NCBI RefSeq assembly: GCF_029633865.1
Contig: NC_079215.1
Span: forward strand, 47,367,786-47,431,785
From: Lampris incognitus
Taxonomy: Eukaryota; Chordata; Actinopteri; Lampriformes; Lampridae
Direction of reading: 5' to 3'
DNA: 64,000 bases
Shown here: positions 11,708 through 21,837 of the stretch, piece by piece
Layout of the letters: each line of letters starts with the position of its first letter
Position numbering within the stretch: the stretch's first letter is position 1
Program-made: the position numbers and the translations under genes
The notes under the pieces: generated by a model
The model's database searches: none
The model's input: the letters and a program-made list of their open reading frames with translations, nothing else
Told to the model about the DNA's origin: nothing

Positions 11708-11845
11708 ATGTCCCACAGTTGTTGCGCTGTCGGCTGTACAAATCGTAAAAATGGTAAAAACATGCCGAAAGGGAAAACTCCAATCGAAAAACGAAGAAGA
11801 CAGGCGTGGATTCGGGAGGACCGGAAGACGTGGTCAGAGGACTAA
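11708..11845 (+). pseudogene. THAP-like zinc-finger fragment, 45 codons
   Basis: An ATG opens SHSCCAVGCTNRKNGKNM and continues PIEKRRRQAWIRED before a stop. The closely spaced Cys pair near the N-terminus and the RRQAW helix resemble the first half of a THAP DNA-binding domain; the second Cys and His of the C2CH site are missing. It may be a first exon or a truncated gene or transposon remnant. I found no convincing donor. Confidence 0.45.
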
Positions 11846-11888
11846 ATATTGTAACATACATGGATAAGTAGACACGTTGGCCCTTGAT

Positions 11889-11968
11889 TAACGGGTCGGA
11901 CCCTTTAGTCGAGCGGTCCGCGATGTCTCCCGCGATACGGGTTCGTGTCCCGGCCGCGGCAGTTCCTG
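11889..11968 (+). repeat. tRNA-like sequence (SINE head or tRNA pseudogene)
   Basis: The stretch has a pol III A-box-like TAGTCGAGCGG and a B-box-like GGTTCGTGTCC about 30 bases apart, as in tRNA genes. A T-arm-like CGGG/CCCG stem is visible, but the anticodon arm and acceptor stem do not pair convincingly. A functional tRNA is unlikely. Confidence 0.45.
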
Positions 11969-12189
11969 TGGTTGCCTCCCGAATTCGCTACAATATCAAA
12001 CGCGAAGATTTGCGGAGAACATTTCATATCTGGTATGCATCCGTTTCTTACACAAATAAGTATTGTGATTGAACAGACGTAAGTAACAAACTCTAAATGT
12101 GATATTGCCCTTGTAGGGCTCCGGATTTTTTAAGCTAAATAAAGTTTCTTAAATACCCCCCCCCCCCCAACTCAAGTTTCTTCTCAGCG

Positions 12190-12970
12190 TTCGGTGTCCC
12201 TGTATTCACTTACCTGGGCAGCTCTCTCTCCAGATATGTCACCACTGATGAAGAGATGACCGCACAACTTGCTAAAGCAAGTACTGCTTTTGGCAGACTC
12301 CACACGAATGTGTGGAACAGGAGAGGCATCACCAAGGAGATAAAATTTAAGTGTATCGGGCCATAGTTCTCACTACACTGCTTTACGGCTGCGAAACATG
12401 GACAGTTTACAAACGCCATGCAAAAACACTAAACCACTTTCACACCACATGCCTCAGACAACTTCTTGGCATAAAGTGGTATGACAAGATCCCTAACACA
12501 GAGGTCCTCACTCGCTCAAGACTGCCGAGTATACATACCATCCTCATGCAATCATAGCTTCGTTGGGTGGGCCACGTAGTTCGCATGCCAGGCAACCGGC
12601 CCCCAAAGAAACTGTTATATGGTGAACTCAAGCAAGGCAAACGCTCCAATGGTGGTCAAAACAAGCGTTTCAAAGACATCTTGAAGGTTTCAATAAAGGC
12701 CTTCACCGTCAACTATGATACATGGGAACAGAAAGCTTTGAACAGAGTAGAGTGGCGTGCAGCTGTCCGAAATGGTGCAAACACATATGAGGCTGCCATG
12801 ATTGCTGCAGCAGAAAGCCGCAGGCAGGCCGGGAAAGACCGTGCCAGCAACCCTCCAACTACTCCCACTATCCCATGCCCACACTGCCAAAGAACATTCA
12901 GGGCACAGATTGGACTAACCAGCCATCTTCGCACCCACAGAATTCGGCCCCTACAGGATGACTAGATGGT
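12190..12970 (+). mobile_element. Non-LTR retrotransposon 3' fragment with terminal C2H2 finger
   Basis: The + strand encodes the C-terminal part of a LINE polyprotein: FTYLGSSLSRYVTTDEEMTA, a region ending in YGCETWTVYKRHAKTLNHF, and, after frame changes, RWVGHVVRMPGNRPPKKLL. It ends in a single finger with CPHCQRTF and LTSHLRTH. Three frames are needed and an in-frame stop occurs near 12556, so it is defective. The clade is not certain. The finger belongs to the retroelement and is not a host zinc-finger gene. Confidence 0.7.
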
Positions 12971-13134
12971 CCTCGTCGCTGCGACGGACAAACAACTTAA
13001 TTTTTGGGGTCTGAGTTTGGTTCCTTGTAAAGAGTTTCTTGTTAAAGACCGCGATTATCCCAATATAAATTATTTTGTTTGGCCTACGATATTCTAAGGA
13101 CGATTGGTGATGTTTTTCTGTCCTTTGCATAAAC

Positions 13135-13392
13135 TTACACATGTGGCCTAAAAGCATTTTTTTCCTTCGATAACGGATGGTAAAAAAAAGTCTTGGACAT
13201 GGCCACCAAGTAATCGAATGCTTTGAAAGACTTGTATGCCTTCATTGAGTCTTTCATAAATATACTTGGTGTGTCTATGAGGTATTCACTCACATCCCTC
13301 CAGCCGATGTTTGGCAACTTTGTGATGTCACTTGTCCACTGAGCTTCAGCAAGCATTAACAGATCGTGAAGTTTGTCTCCAGTGTTTAACAA
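13135..13392 (-). pseudogene. Fragment resembling the N-terminus of fish SWIM/YqaJ-type proteins
   Basis: The 85-codon minus-strand frame contains PNIGWRDVSEYLIDTPSIF and KAYKSFKAFDYLV. The pattern recalls the region before the SWIM zinc finger in large fish proteins that also carry a YqaJ exonuclease-like domain, many of which appear mobile. No SWIM or YqaJ residues are present here. The assignment is from memory of the pattern only. Confidence 0.35.
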
Positions 13393-14062
13393 GTTTCGAC
13401 TGGTAATGCTTTCTGTCTTCCTTGCTTAGACCTTCAACATATTCTGAGATTTGTTGTTCTCCATTTAATTTTAAGTTTTATACGCTTTCATCTGTGAGTT
13501 TCATAGGTACGCACGTTGTTTCTCAGCCATGTTTTGCCACACGTTCTGCGCGTGCATCTTGTTTCAACGCAGCTTTTACGTCATGCGATAAGGCGTCTAT
13601 AGACCGCGTGACGTAGGCATTACGAGTCAAAATTTATGCTTTGCCAGCATGGCCGGATTAACCCACCAGGGGCCCCCGGGGCACACACGTCCATTGCCCC
13701 CCCCCCCCGCCCTGTCAGATGGGCTATGCAAACAATACTAAACATTGTTGAATGGAAAACTAATGCAAATAGTCAATATGGTAGTCAACGCTACGCCAAT
13801 CTGCATGGGATTCGGATGGCGACTACAAAGTACAACACAATTTTGAATCAAAACAAACAGAGATGAGAATAGCAGCTCACAGCATCGCAAACATATTGCG
13901 AAGCCTTCTTCCCACTTACAACGGCTTACCAACAGGGAATAAATGTTTGTTTCAGAGCAAATAATTTAGTGAAATATGGGCATATTTTTAGTAAAACTAT
14001 GTTTAATTATTTTTCAGTATGGGCATTCGAGATAGCACATTTGTTTAACTATACACAATGAA
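13393..14062. other. Non-coding stretch with a short GC-rich repeat
   Basis: Around 13648-13725 there is a GC-rich patch (GGCCGGATTAACCCACCAGG, then a C tract) that looks like a piece of an interspersed repeat. Nothing else was recognised. Confidence 0.35.
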
Positions 14063-14409
14063 AGCTTGGGGCCCTGCATCAATATAGAATGTAACTTGGG
14101 GCCCTGCATCAATAGAGCCTGTAGCTTGGGGCCTTGCATCAATAGAGACTGTAGCTTAGGGCCCTTCAGCAATATAGACTGTAGCTTGGAACCCGCATCA
14201 ATAGAGACTGTAGCTTGGACCCTGCATCAATAGAAACTGTAGCTTGGACCCTGCATGAATAGTGATTGTAGCTTGGACCCCGCAGCAATAGAAACTGTAG
14301 ATTGGGCCCCCCGCATCAATAGAGACTTTGTAGCTTTGGGCCCTGCATCAGTAGAGACTCTAGCTTGGGGCCCCGCATCAATACAGACTTTGTAGCTTGG
14401 GGCCCTGTA
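14063..14409 (+). repeat. Minisatellite, about 11.5 units of 29-33 bp
   Basis: The unit is close to AGCTTGGGGCCCTGCATCAA followed by TAGAGACTGT. Eleven full units and a partial twelfth are visible. Units 5-8 share a shorter GGACCC or GGAACCC core and form a block of related variants, while the outer units keep GGGGCCC. There are no unique spacers, so it is not a CRISPR array. Confidence 0.95.
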
Positions 14410-14627
14410 TGTATGGTTAAACTAACAATATCAGTGTGTTACAATTCAAGGAATATAGCGTTTGTTAAATGTGTAGGTGCATAACAATGACATGTGTGAC
14501 AAAGTGAAAGCAAGAATGAAATGTATTTAAAACCACAGTGTGGACGGTATTGGACAATGCATATTATGCCAATTCTTTAAAGGTGCCATACATGTATTTT
14601 TCCAACTGTGTTGATTCCTTAGGACTT
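14410..14627. other. Spacer
   Basis: Non-coding sequence between the minisatellite and the Penelope-like element; no feature seen. Confidence 0.4.
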
Positions 14628-15900
14628 TGATTGTCAAAGAAGGTTGAATCAGTTCATCTGGATACGTTTATTGACAGATACGTTTCATCAGTCAACTAAG
14701 TGACCTCTTCAGTCTAAACTGACTGCAGGTATCCCCACCGTTATAAACAATACGGTGGCATAACGACCAAAACCAATGGCCATGTGTACTATTCACAGAG
14801 GATTTGTGAATGTTTGCAATCACAGCGTTGTAAGATGGCGACAGATGTACTCTCTTGATAGTGCACATCAAAGATGTGCACATTGATGTGCAAATCCCAG
14901 ATGTGCACATCCTTGATAGGGAGGAACGCTGGTTTGAACGGGGCGTCGAAGAGGCCATCTATGTTAAGAGGCAACGACCGTCCCTGAACTGGGGGGAGGG
15001 CTAAGAGTACCTGCCAACAGCCGTAGGAACATGTACCCTGGCTCTGCCAAATGATGGAAGCTAAGCAGGTGTGGGCTTGGTTAGTACTTGGATGGAAGAC
15101 CTCCCGGGATAACTGAGTTGTTGCCGGAAGTGGTGTTGGTGAGCCAGTAGGGGGAAGTCTTCCCTCTGGTCATAATAAAAACAATAAAATGTCAAATATC
15201 AATGCCCCAGCGCAGTGACGGGGATACTGTGTTGTAGGAGATGCTGTCCTTCGGATGCGACCTTAAACCAAGGTCCTGACTCAACTGTGGTCATTAAAGA
15301 TCCCGTAGCACTTATCGCAAAGAGTAGGGGGGTTCCCTGGTGTCCTGGCATAAATTCCCAACCTGGCTGTCTTCTTCTGGCCACCTAACCATCTCCCCAT
15401 GTAATTGGCTTAAAGATTCCTCCCTCTGCAGCTCAAGCTGATGTGTGGTGAGCGCTCTGGCGCAAAATGGCTGCCGTGTGTCATCCAGGTGGGTGCTGCA
15501 CATGGATGGTGGTTGAAGTGAGTTACCCCCTTCAATATGAAATGCCTTTGTTGTCTTGAAAAGTGCTATATAAATGTAATGATTATTATTATTATTATTG
15601 TTACATCTGTTGCCATCTTACAACGCTGTGACTCCAAACATTCCCAAATCCTCTGAATAGTACACGTGGCCATTGAATCTCTAGTTAGTGGTTACACCCA
15701 TATTTGCATTTGAAACTGGTCGTTGGTTTCGGTCGTTATGCAACTGTATTGTTTATAAGGGTGGGGGTACCTGCAGTCTGTTTAGACTGAAGAGGTCACT
15801 TAGATGAGTGATGAAACGTATCTGTCAATAAACGTATCCAGATGAACTGATTCAACCTTCTTTGATTTTCTTACCTGGATTATTGAGCATGCATCAAGAC
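14628..15900 (+). mobile_element. Penelope-like element (Neptune type) with inverted terminal repeats
   Basis: Both ends carry the same sequence in opposite orientation (AAGGTTGAATCAGTTCATCT near 14640, its reverse complement near 15840). Near 14906-14998 the + strand encodes the end of the element's GIY-YIG endonuclease ([20 protein letters not shown]). The reverse transcriptase part is missing. A 5S-derived SINE interrupts it at 15011-15600. The right end has TTACCTGGATTATTGAGCAT, shared with the copies ending at 54997 and 57287. Confidence 0.8.
15011..15600 (+). mobile_element. SINE3-type element derived from 5S rRNA
   Basis: The first 100 bases resemble 5S rRNA, including internal pol III promoter elements GAAGCTAAGCAGG (15057-15069) and TTAGTACTTGGATGGAAGAC (15081-15100). 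The body follows, and the 3' end reads GTGCTATATAAATGTAATGA with ATT repeats, a LINE-like tail. It splits the Penelope-like element, whose two halves rejoin logically across it. It is not a functional 5S gene, since the 5' half of 5S is degenerate. Confidence 0.85.
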
Positions 15901-16262
15901 AACTGGAATATAATGCTGCAACACATTAAATAAAGCACTTGTGTATTTTTATCCATTTGTAACCTAAAAAAAGTTTTACATTTGGGGCAATAAAATGTCA
16001 AAAAGACCTATGCCTGCAACAAAAAATAGATCATTACTTGATCTTGGTATCACCTCCTGCCAGGTAAGTATGACTAGCTCATTACTGAAGGGTCTAAATG
16101 ACTCTTGAGTGGCTATTTCTAAAGACTTTCAGGAAGATTGTGATAATGTAGTCTTTTATAAACACCTGTGAAATGTGAATTGAGTTATACAGGCAAAACA
16201 TTACATTGCACTAAAATGGGAATTATAATACAGTGATGCTGTATATTACAGAATGGCTATAT
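15901..16262. other. Spacer before the hAT element
   Basis: AT-rich sequence without recognisable features. Its last eight bases (GGCTATAT) are the left target duplication of the hAT transposon. Confidence 0.5.
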
Positions 16263-16635
16263 CAGAGATAGGCAATTTCGAAACTTTGACGATAGAGAGG
16301 GCCACAAAAATGTTATCCTCACTACCGCAGGGTCAGATTGTGACCGTGCACACTTCCACCAGTGGGATACTGTAACCCCATCACTCAATTAACCAATTAG
16401 CTACTAATTTAATGAAAAGAATAAAATATATATCAGTAATCGAAGTTTATTATACCAACATTTCTATTTAATGAGGTTAACACAGAAACAAAACGTCCAC
16501 ATTCCTGTGTGATATACCATTATTTCAGTGCAATGGGGTCTCAAAAATTCACACTGAATACAACAACTAATATTCATGTTTGTAGTGCATTTCTACTCTG
16601 CCCTCCCATTCCGTGACATGTTTCAAATAAACATG

Positions 16636-16800
16636 CATTTAGCTCAAAATGGTAAATGGACTGCATTTTATATAGTGCTTTTCTAGTCCACCTACCACTC
16701 AAAGCGCTTTTTTACAATGTATGCCTCAGTCGCACATTCATACACCGATGAGGCCATTTAAACTCACCCACACGTCGATCAGTATAAAAATCTGAAAGAA
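16636..16800. repeat. Interspersed repeat inside the hAT 3' region
   Basis: The text GGTAAATGGACTGCATTTTA, ATAGTGCTTTTCTAGTCCAC and CACTCAAAGCGCTTTTTTAC is a widespread fish repeat pattern. Borders are approximate and no target duplication was resolved. Confidence 0.5.
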
Positions 16801-16996
16801 GGGGGTCTGACTGTAGTTTGCAAAGTTCAAGCTACAACTTGTGGTTGCTCACAGACAGCAGCAGAGACGGGGTCAGTGAATAACGCAATTCGTGGCTGCA
16901 TGGCATGGAAATCTTGAAAGCGTTCCTTGAACTGCTGCTGCAGTGTTTCTATGTCTGCTCTGTACTTGAGAAATGTTTTCTCACATTCGGGGACAT

Positions 16997-17451
16997 ATTT
17001 TTTTGGGGGGGGGGTCCTTCTTTTTCTCCCCAGTTGTACTTGGCCAATTACCCTATTTTTCGAGGCATCCCGGTCGCTGCTCCACCCCCTCTGCCAATCT
17101 GGGGAGGGCTGCAGACTACCACGTTTCCTCCGATACACGTGGAGTCGCCAGCCGGTTCTTTTCACCTGACAGTGAGGAGTTTCGCCAGGGGAACGGGGAA
17201 CGTAGCGCATGGGAGGATCACACTATTCCCCCCAGTTCCCCCTCCCCCCTGAACAGGCGCCCCGACCGACCAGAGGAGGCGCTAGTGCAGCGACCAGGAC
17301 ACATACCACAAATTCGGCTTCCCACCCACAGACACGGTTAATTGTGTCTGTAGGGATGCCTGATCAAGCCAGAGGTAACACAGGGGTTTGAACTGGCAAT
17401 CCCTGTGTAGATAGGCAACGCAATAGAACGCTATGCTGTCCAGATGCTCAC
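16997..17451 (-). mobile_element. tRNA-derived SINE inserted in the hAT transposase
   Basis: Same SINE family as at 2206. ATTCGGGGACAT (16985-16996) and GTTCGGGGACAT (17452-17463) flank it, an 11-12-bp target duplication made of transposase codons. The coding sense of the hAT frame resumes across it. Confidence 0.88.
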
Positions 17452-18675
17452 GTTCGGGGACATCTTTACGCATCTCTTCACATTCGGGAAAGTGTGCCAA
17501 ATTTGGATGGTCTGATGAAAAGCCTTCTTTCAACAGGGCTAATTTACGCTTAAATGCATTCATGTGTGCATAGAGATCCGACAGTTCAGCGTCCTCCCTG
17601 CAACTGCATATTAAGGTGATTAGGATGTGAGCTAATATCTGCAAGGAAGGCCATGTCGCAGAGAAAATCAGTGTTCCTCAGTTTACTGCAGTAAGAACTT
17701 GTATCACATCAAATGCTGTCCTCCAAGAACATTGGGATTTCAGTGCGCAGCACAAAAAACCTCTCCAAAAACTTGCCGCTGCTCATCCATCTGATCCCAG
17801 TGTGCAGCTGTAAATCCCCATAAGCGGCACTCACTTCATCCATAAAGGCTCCAAACTTCCTATGATTGAGAGACCTGTTCCCCCCTCGAATGAGATTGGT
17901 AACCTTGGTAGCTAGATCCATGACATGGCTGAAGTTCATTGTTTTGGCACAGAGGGCCTCCTGTAAGATCAAAATGAAATAAGATTTAGCTTGTGATAAA
18001 AATTCTCACAAAGAAAACCTACATTCATAACCATATATTAACAGTTAGCTAGCAATAATGTTACTCACCATGATACAGTGCAGTATTGGACAGTCAACGC
18101 TGCTGTGTTGGAGGAGCCTGACGAATCCAGTGCATCTTCCTCGCATTGATGGTGTGCCCCCGTGCTCACAACACTTTTAATGGTGTTGAAAACATCCTTG
18201 CCCATGGTAGTGTCATGCAAAGATATCAATTTCCATAACTCCTCGTGCACTTCAAATGAACTGTCAAGGGCTCTTGTGTAAATGAGAAGCTGGCTAAGAG
18301 CCATCGCATCTGTACTCTCATCCAACGCTAAAGAGAAGTACTTGCAGTCATGCATGACTTGTTTTAGCTTTCTCGTGACATGATTTTGAACATCAAAAAT
18401 TCTTCGTGTCAATGTGCGACGGGACAGCGAGACCGTTTCAAAGTACTTAGCCATGTTGTATGTCCAAAAGCTTTAGCCATCTCTACTGCACATAGCTTCA
18501 CTGTTTCTCCAGCTGACAAGGGCTTCTTTGCTTTAGCAAGCTCAAGGGAAACAGCGTAAGACACCTTGAGAGAGGACTCCTCAGTAGACGTGGCTTTGGT
18601 AAAAAGGCTCTGCTGTCAGTGTATTTTTCCTTTGAGGTCAGCAATGATCTCGGCTCTGGTATCTCTGGTGTACAT

Positions 18676-19252
18676 AACATTACAGTCATTTAGCCGATGC
18701 TCCTATCCAAAGCGATTTACAACAAGTGCATTTAACGTAGGAAATCAGGAGACCTACTAGTCATCAGAGGTCATACATAAGTGCATCTAAACAAGCATCT
18801 AAGAGCAAAACCAGTGCCAAAGTAAAAGTGCAAGAAAGAGATTTTTTTTTTAAATGAGTGACTACAATAAGTGCTAAGAACAAGTAACAGGGTAGTAGTT
18901 CTTAAAGAGTTGAGTTTTCAACCTGTGCCGAAAGATGGGCAGCGACTCTGCTGTCCTGACATCAGTGGGGAGTTCATTCCACCACTGTGGGGCCAGGACA
19001 GAAAAGAGCTGTGACTGAGTCGATCTGCAGCAAGGGCCTCTGAGTGACGGGGCAACCAGGCGTCCCGAGGCAGCAGAGCAAAGTGGTCGGGCGGGGGTGT
19101 AGGGTTTGACCATGGCGTGGAGATAGGAAGGAGCTGTTCCTTTCACTGCCCTGTAGGCTAGCACCAGAGTCTTAAACTGGATGCGAGCAGCTGCTGAGAG
19201 CCAGTGTAGGGACATGAGAAGGGGAGTTGTGTGGGAGAACTTAGGGCCATGT
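18676..19252 (-). mobile_element. L2/CR1-like LINE 3' fragment inserted in the hAT transposase
   Basis: The minus strand encodes the C-terminal RT segment LLMSLHWLSAAARIQFKTLV, WNELPTDVRT and SLPIFRHRLKTQLF, then a 3' end whose reverse reads GCTTTACAA-like text and GCTAAATGACTGTAATG. The flanks share TGTACAT, a short target duplication, and the hAT N-terminal reading (KDKYGMY) resumes on the far side. Clade assignment is approximate. Confidence 0.7.
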
Positions 19253-19782
19253 ACATGCCATATTTGTCTTTGTGCGTGGTATTGTAGTGGCGACTCAAGC
19301 TGAAATCCTTCATGGCTGATTTTGTTTCCAGGTACACTAAACACATAGGTTTGCCTTTGAATTTTGTAAAAAGATATTCTGCTTCCCATCTTGCCTGGAA
19401 GACACGGTTCTCTAGGTCAAGGTTGTTTTTTTTTGCCACTTACGTCTCTCCTTTTCACGTGTCATTGCAGAAGAGGCCCGTCGAGACCTAGATGAGACCA
19501 TGTGCAAGCAGTTGCTTGGCTACAGGCCTCTTGTGTTTCGAGGGAGAGCCCTCTTATCAGTGAACAGTATGATTACAATTGGGATCCAGTTCAGATGTGG
19601 TCAAATGGCCCACTTGCTTGCAACATGCGAAACCAACAATTTATTGATATTTGGAAATTGACACGTGGGCCATACTGAGTGAGGATGGGGGCCAAATGTG
19701 GCCCATGGGCCGCCAGTTGCCCATGTCTGGGCTATATGAAGGATGTCAACTGCATTTACTAGAGCCAGTTCTCTCAGTAACA

Positions 19783-20163
19783 TCCCTTTTCCACTACATG
19801 GTACTAACTCAACTCAACTCTACTCTATTCGACTCTACTCTTTACTTTTTGGGATTTTGTTTTCCACTGCAGATGGTATCCCCTCATGGCGAAGCCCTGC
19901 TGGTCATTTGTGGGTGTGCTGACTAGTTGTTATAGTTAGCTAAATAGTAATAAATATACATATATTTATTTCTATTTTATTTATTTATTTATAGTGGTAT
20001 TTTCATGTCACCTTTTAGTATCGGCTCAGCTCACTCGGAACCTGGACGGAGGTGGTCCCAAAAAAAGTACCAGGTACGTTCCCTAACTTTTGCCCAATGG
20101 AAAAAAAAGTGAGTAGAGTTTAGTTGAGTCGAGCTGGTACCATGCAGTGGAAAAAGGGGCATT
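19783..20163. mobile_element. MITE with about 50-bp inverted termini
   Basis: The left end CCCTTTTCCACTACATGGTA and the reverse complement of the right end CCCTTTTCCACTGCATGGTA match and stay similar for about 50 bases (CTCAACTCAACTCTACTC). The interior is AT-rich and non-coding. A small non-autonomous DNA transposon is the best reading; the superfamily is undecided. Confidence 0.75.
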
Positions 20164-20936
20164 ATAAGGTACCCTAGCAGTACTAAGTCCTATAGTGATC
20201 ATCTCTTTTAAGGTGCTGTTATCTGATCCATGTTGTATGTGCATTACATTCCGAGTAAATGAATTAAGTCCTTTCCTACAGGCCAGAATTCAAATAAATT
20301 AGTTGTAAATGGCTCATGTTTGTGTCAATTCATTAACTTGAGAAATTATTACTCTGTTTAGTTATAATAGTTACCTGAGTAGTGTATATGCGATACAAAA
20401 GTACAATAAATATGTAAAGTATGTAAAGCTAAGCAGATTAGTCACAAGACTTGCCTGTTTTGGGGCAGGGAGATAGCTGGATCACAGAATGAACCTGGTG
20501 TTGAAACCCTGCTACACAAGAATCATTTTCACAGTAAGGAATTGTATCCGAGCATTCAAATACACTGTATGTTAAATCTGAACGCAGCAATGTAAACAAC
20601 AGGCTCCTGTAATCCGGAGTTTCCCTGTAATCCGTAGTTTGTGTTGTCTAGCAAAAAATTGGAAGATTGCGTTTTTGCCTATCAGAATGTACTCCCCTGT
20701 AATCTGTGCTACATCGCAGCTTCACCAGATTCACTTTTCTGACAATGATCTAACGTACAGTACATACCATATCATATCATATATAAAAGAGTGGATGGAG
20801 GGGGGTCGTGTGTGGACTATAAAGTGGGATAACTCCTTCTGGCATCGGGGACGCGTATCAAACTACTGAAATACCCTCACAGGTATATGTGCACACTGTT
20901 CACTTGCTATTCAGTATGGTTTAACAATGCGTCACA
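20164..20936. other. Non-coding spacer
   Basis: No gene. Three imperfect CCTGTAATCCG-type phrases occur between 20605 and 20710. Nothing else recognised before the second duplicate copy starts. Confidence 0.4.
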
Positions 20937-21741
20937 TTTAATAAGGCCTTGTTTGGTGGCGGTGGGGTTATCTGCCCAGAAAAACATCTGGAAAAAAAGG
21001 TCGATATCACCTTTGTGTGTAAGCACATGATGCTTGAGCATGCGGGGGGGGGGGGCACACCAAAAAAACGGACACCTCTGCTCTCTGGCTGTCCGGCACA
21101 TGAAACGGAGACCCACCAGACTCAATCTGGGTCTCGACCCAGTTTCTAACTCCAGGCTCTCACGTTGTCTGCCTGCAATGCAAATGCGAAGGAACACGTA
21201 TGGAGACAGCAGCCAGCTCTTCGGGCGTTGTTGAAGGGGTCACGTCCAGGTTCTGTGAAACTCTCCGGGCTCGGTTAGCGCAGTAAACCCGGGACATGCT
21301 GGTTTGGTGAGAGGTGAGATAGACTTGAGCACGACGCAAATGAAACGACTCGGCGGCAGAGTGTTAAACTCGGCTTGCCGGGGACGAATCAACAAAACGG
21401 ACAGAACTGTGCCTCCCCCGCGACAACACTGCTGTAGCCGACTAAGCTACAGGTTAGCTAGCCTTGTTAGCTTTGTTCGTGGGCGACGGCTTTAAGTGCT
21501 ACGTGTGCGCCTTGCTTTCTTGAGACAAACCTCGGAGGCGTTTGTAACACCGCCTCGTCCAACCTCCGCTTGTCTGACGTCAGCCCGGAGACAGTTTAAG
21601 AGCAGCAGAGAACCGCACGAAGTTAGCGCGAGAAGAGATTCACCATGCAAAAGTCAGACGTTTCAATTTCACGCAGAACGCGGCCGTCTCCGGCAGAGCC
21701 AGCACGCGCACCAAGTCACACGCTTTTGAATTACTTCATGA

Positions 21742-21837
21742 TTATGATTAAACGTTTATTTGGGAAGGGACAGTGTACGTTAATCAACATCCGAGAAAAA
21801 AAATATGCGGACCTTTTGCCTGATGATGTTAGGCATC
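21742..21837 (+). mobile_element. 96-bp insertion specific to copy 2
   Basis: Copy 1 has an uninterrupted sequence here. In copy 2 the insert is bracketed by CTTCATGA at 21734-21741 and 21838-21845, an 8-bp duplication. Its ends match the two ends of the longer repeat at 6950-7310, so it looks like an internally deleted derivative of that family. Confidence 0.7.

Larger units (their letters stand above)
16820..19439 (-). pseudogene. hAT transposase pseudogene related to GTF2IRD2-type proteins
   Basis: Read from the right: an N-terminal BED-type zinc-finger-like region (RVFQARWEAEYLFTKFKGK, RHYNTTHKDKYG), interruption by a LINE fragment, a stretch with an in-frame stop (IH then QQSLFTKATSTEES), a frameshift near 18450, then SLSRRTLTRRIFDVQNHVTR, DCKYFSLALDESTDAMALSQ and LHTGIRWMSSGKFLERFF. 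A SINE splits the C-terminal part. The LDESTD motif carries the expected hAT catalytic aspartate region. Two insertions, a stop and frameshifts rule out activity. Confidence 0.85.
16263..19729 (-). mobile_element. hAT DNA transposon (GTF2IRD2-like transposase), both ends intact
   Basis: The element is bounded by an exact 8-bp duplication GGCTATAT (16255-16262 and 19730-19737). Its termini are CAGAGATAGGCAAT on the left and CAGACATGGGCAAC on the right (reversed), fitting the hAT consensus. Inside is a minus-strand transposase pseudogene plus at least three younger insertions (16636, 16997, 18676). Removing those leaves about 2.3 kb. The ends show this is a transposon copy and not a host GTF2IRD2-like gene. 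Confidence 0.9.

Noticed and set aside
11889-11968. A functional tRNA gene
   Set aside because: Promoter-like boxes are present, but the acceptor and anticodon arms do not pair well.
12567-12965. A separate C2H2 zinc-finger gene
   Set aside because: The finger is at the end of a LINE polyprotein frame and belongs to the retroelement.
14063-14409. Regular repeats resembling a CRISPR array
   Set aside because: Units are contiguous and divergent with no unique spacers, and the window is vertebrate. It is a minisatellite.
15011-15112. A 5S rRNA gene
   Set aside because: Only partly 5S-like, fused to a SINE body with a LINE-type tail.
16820-19439. A host GTF2IRD2-like gene
   Set aside because: hAT termini and an exact 8-bp target duplication enclose it, and it has stops, frameshifts and nested insertions.
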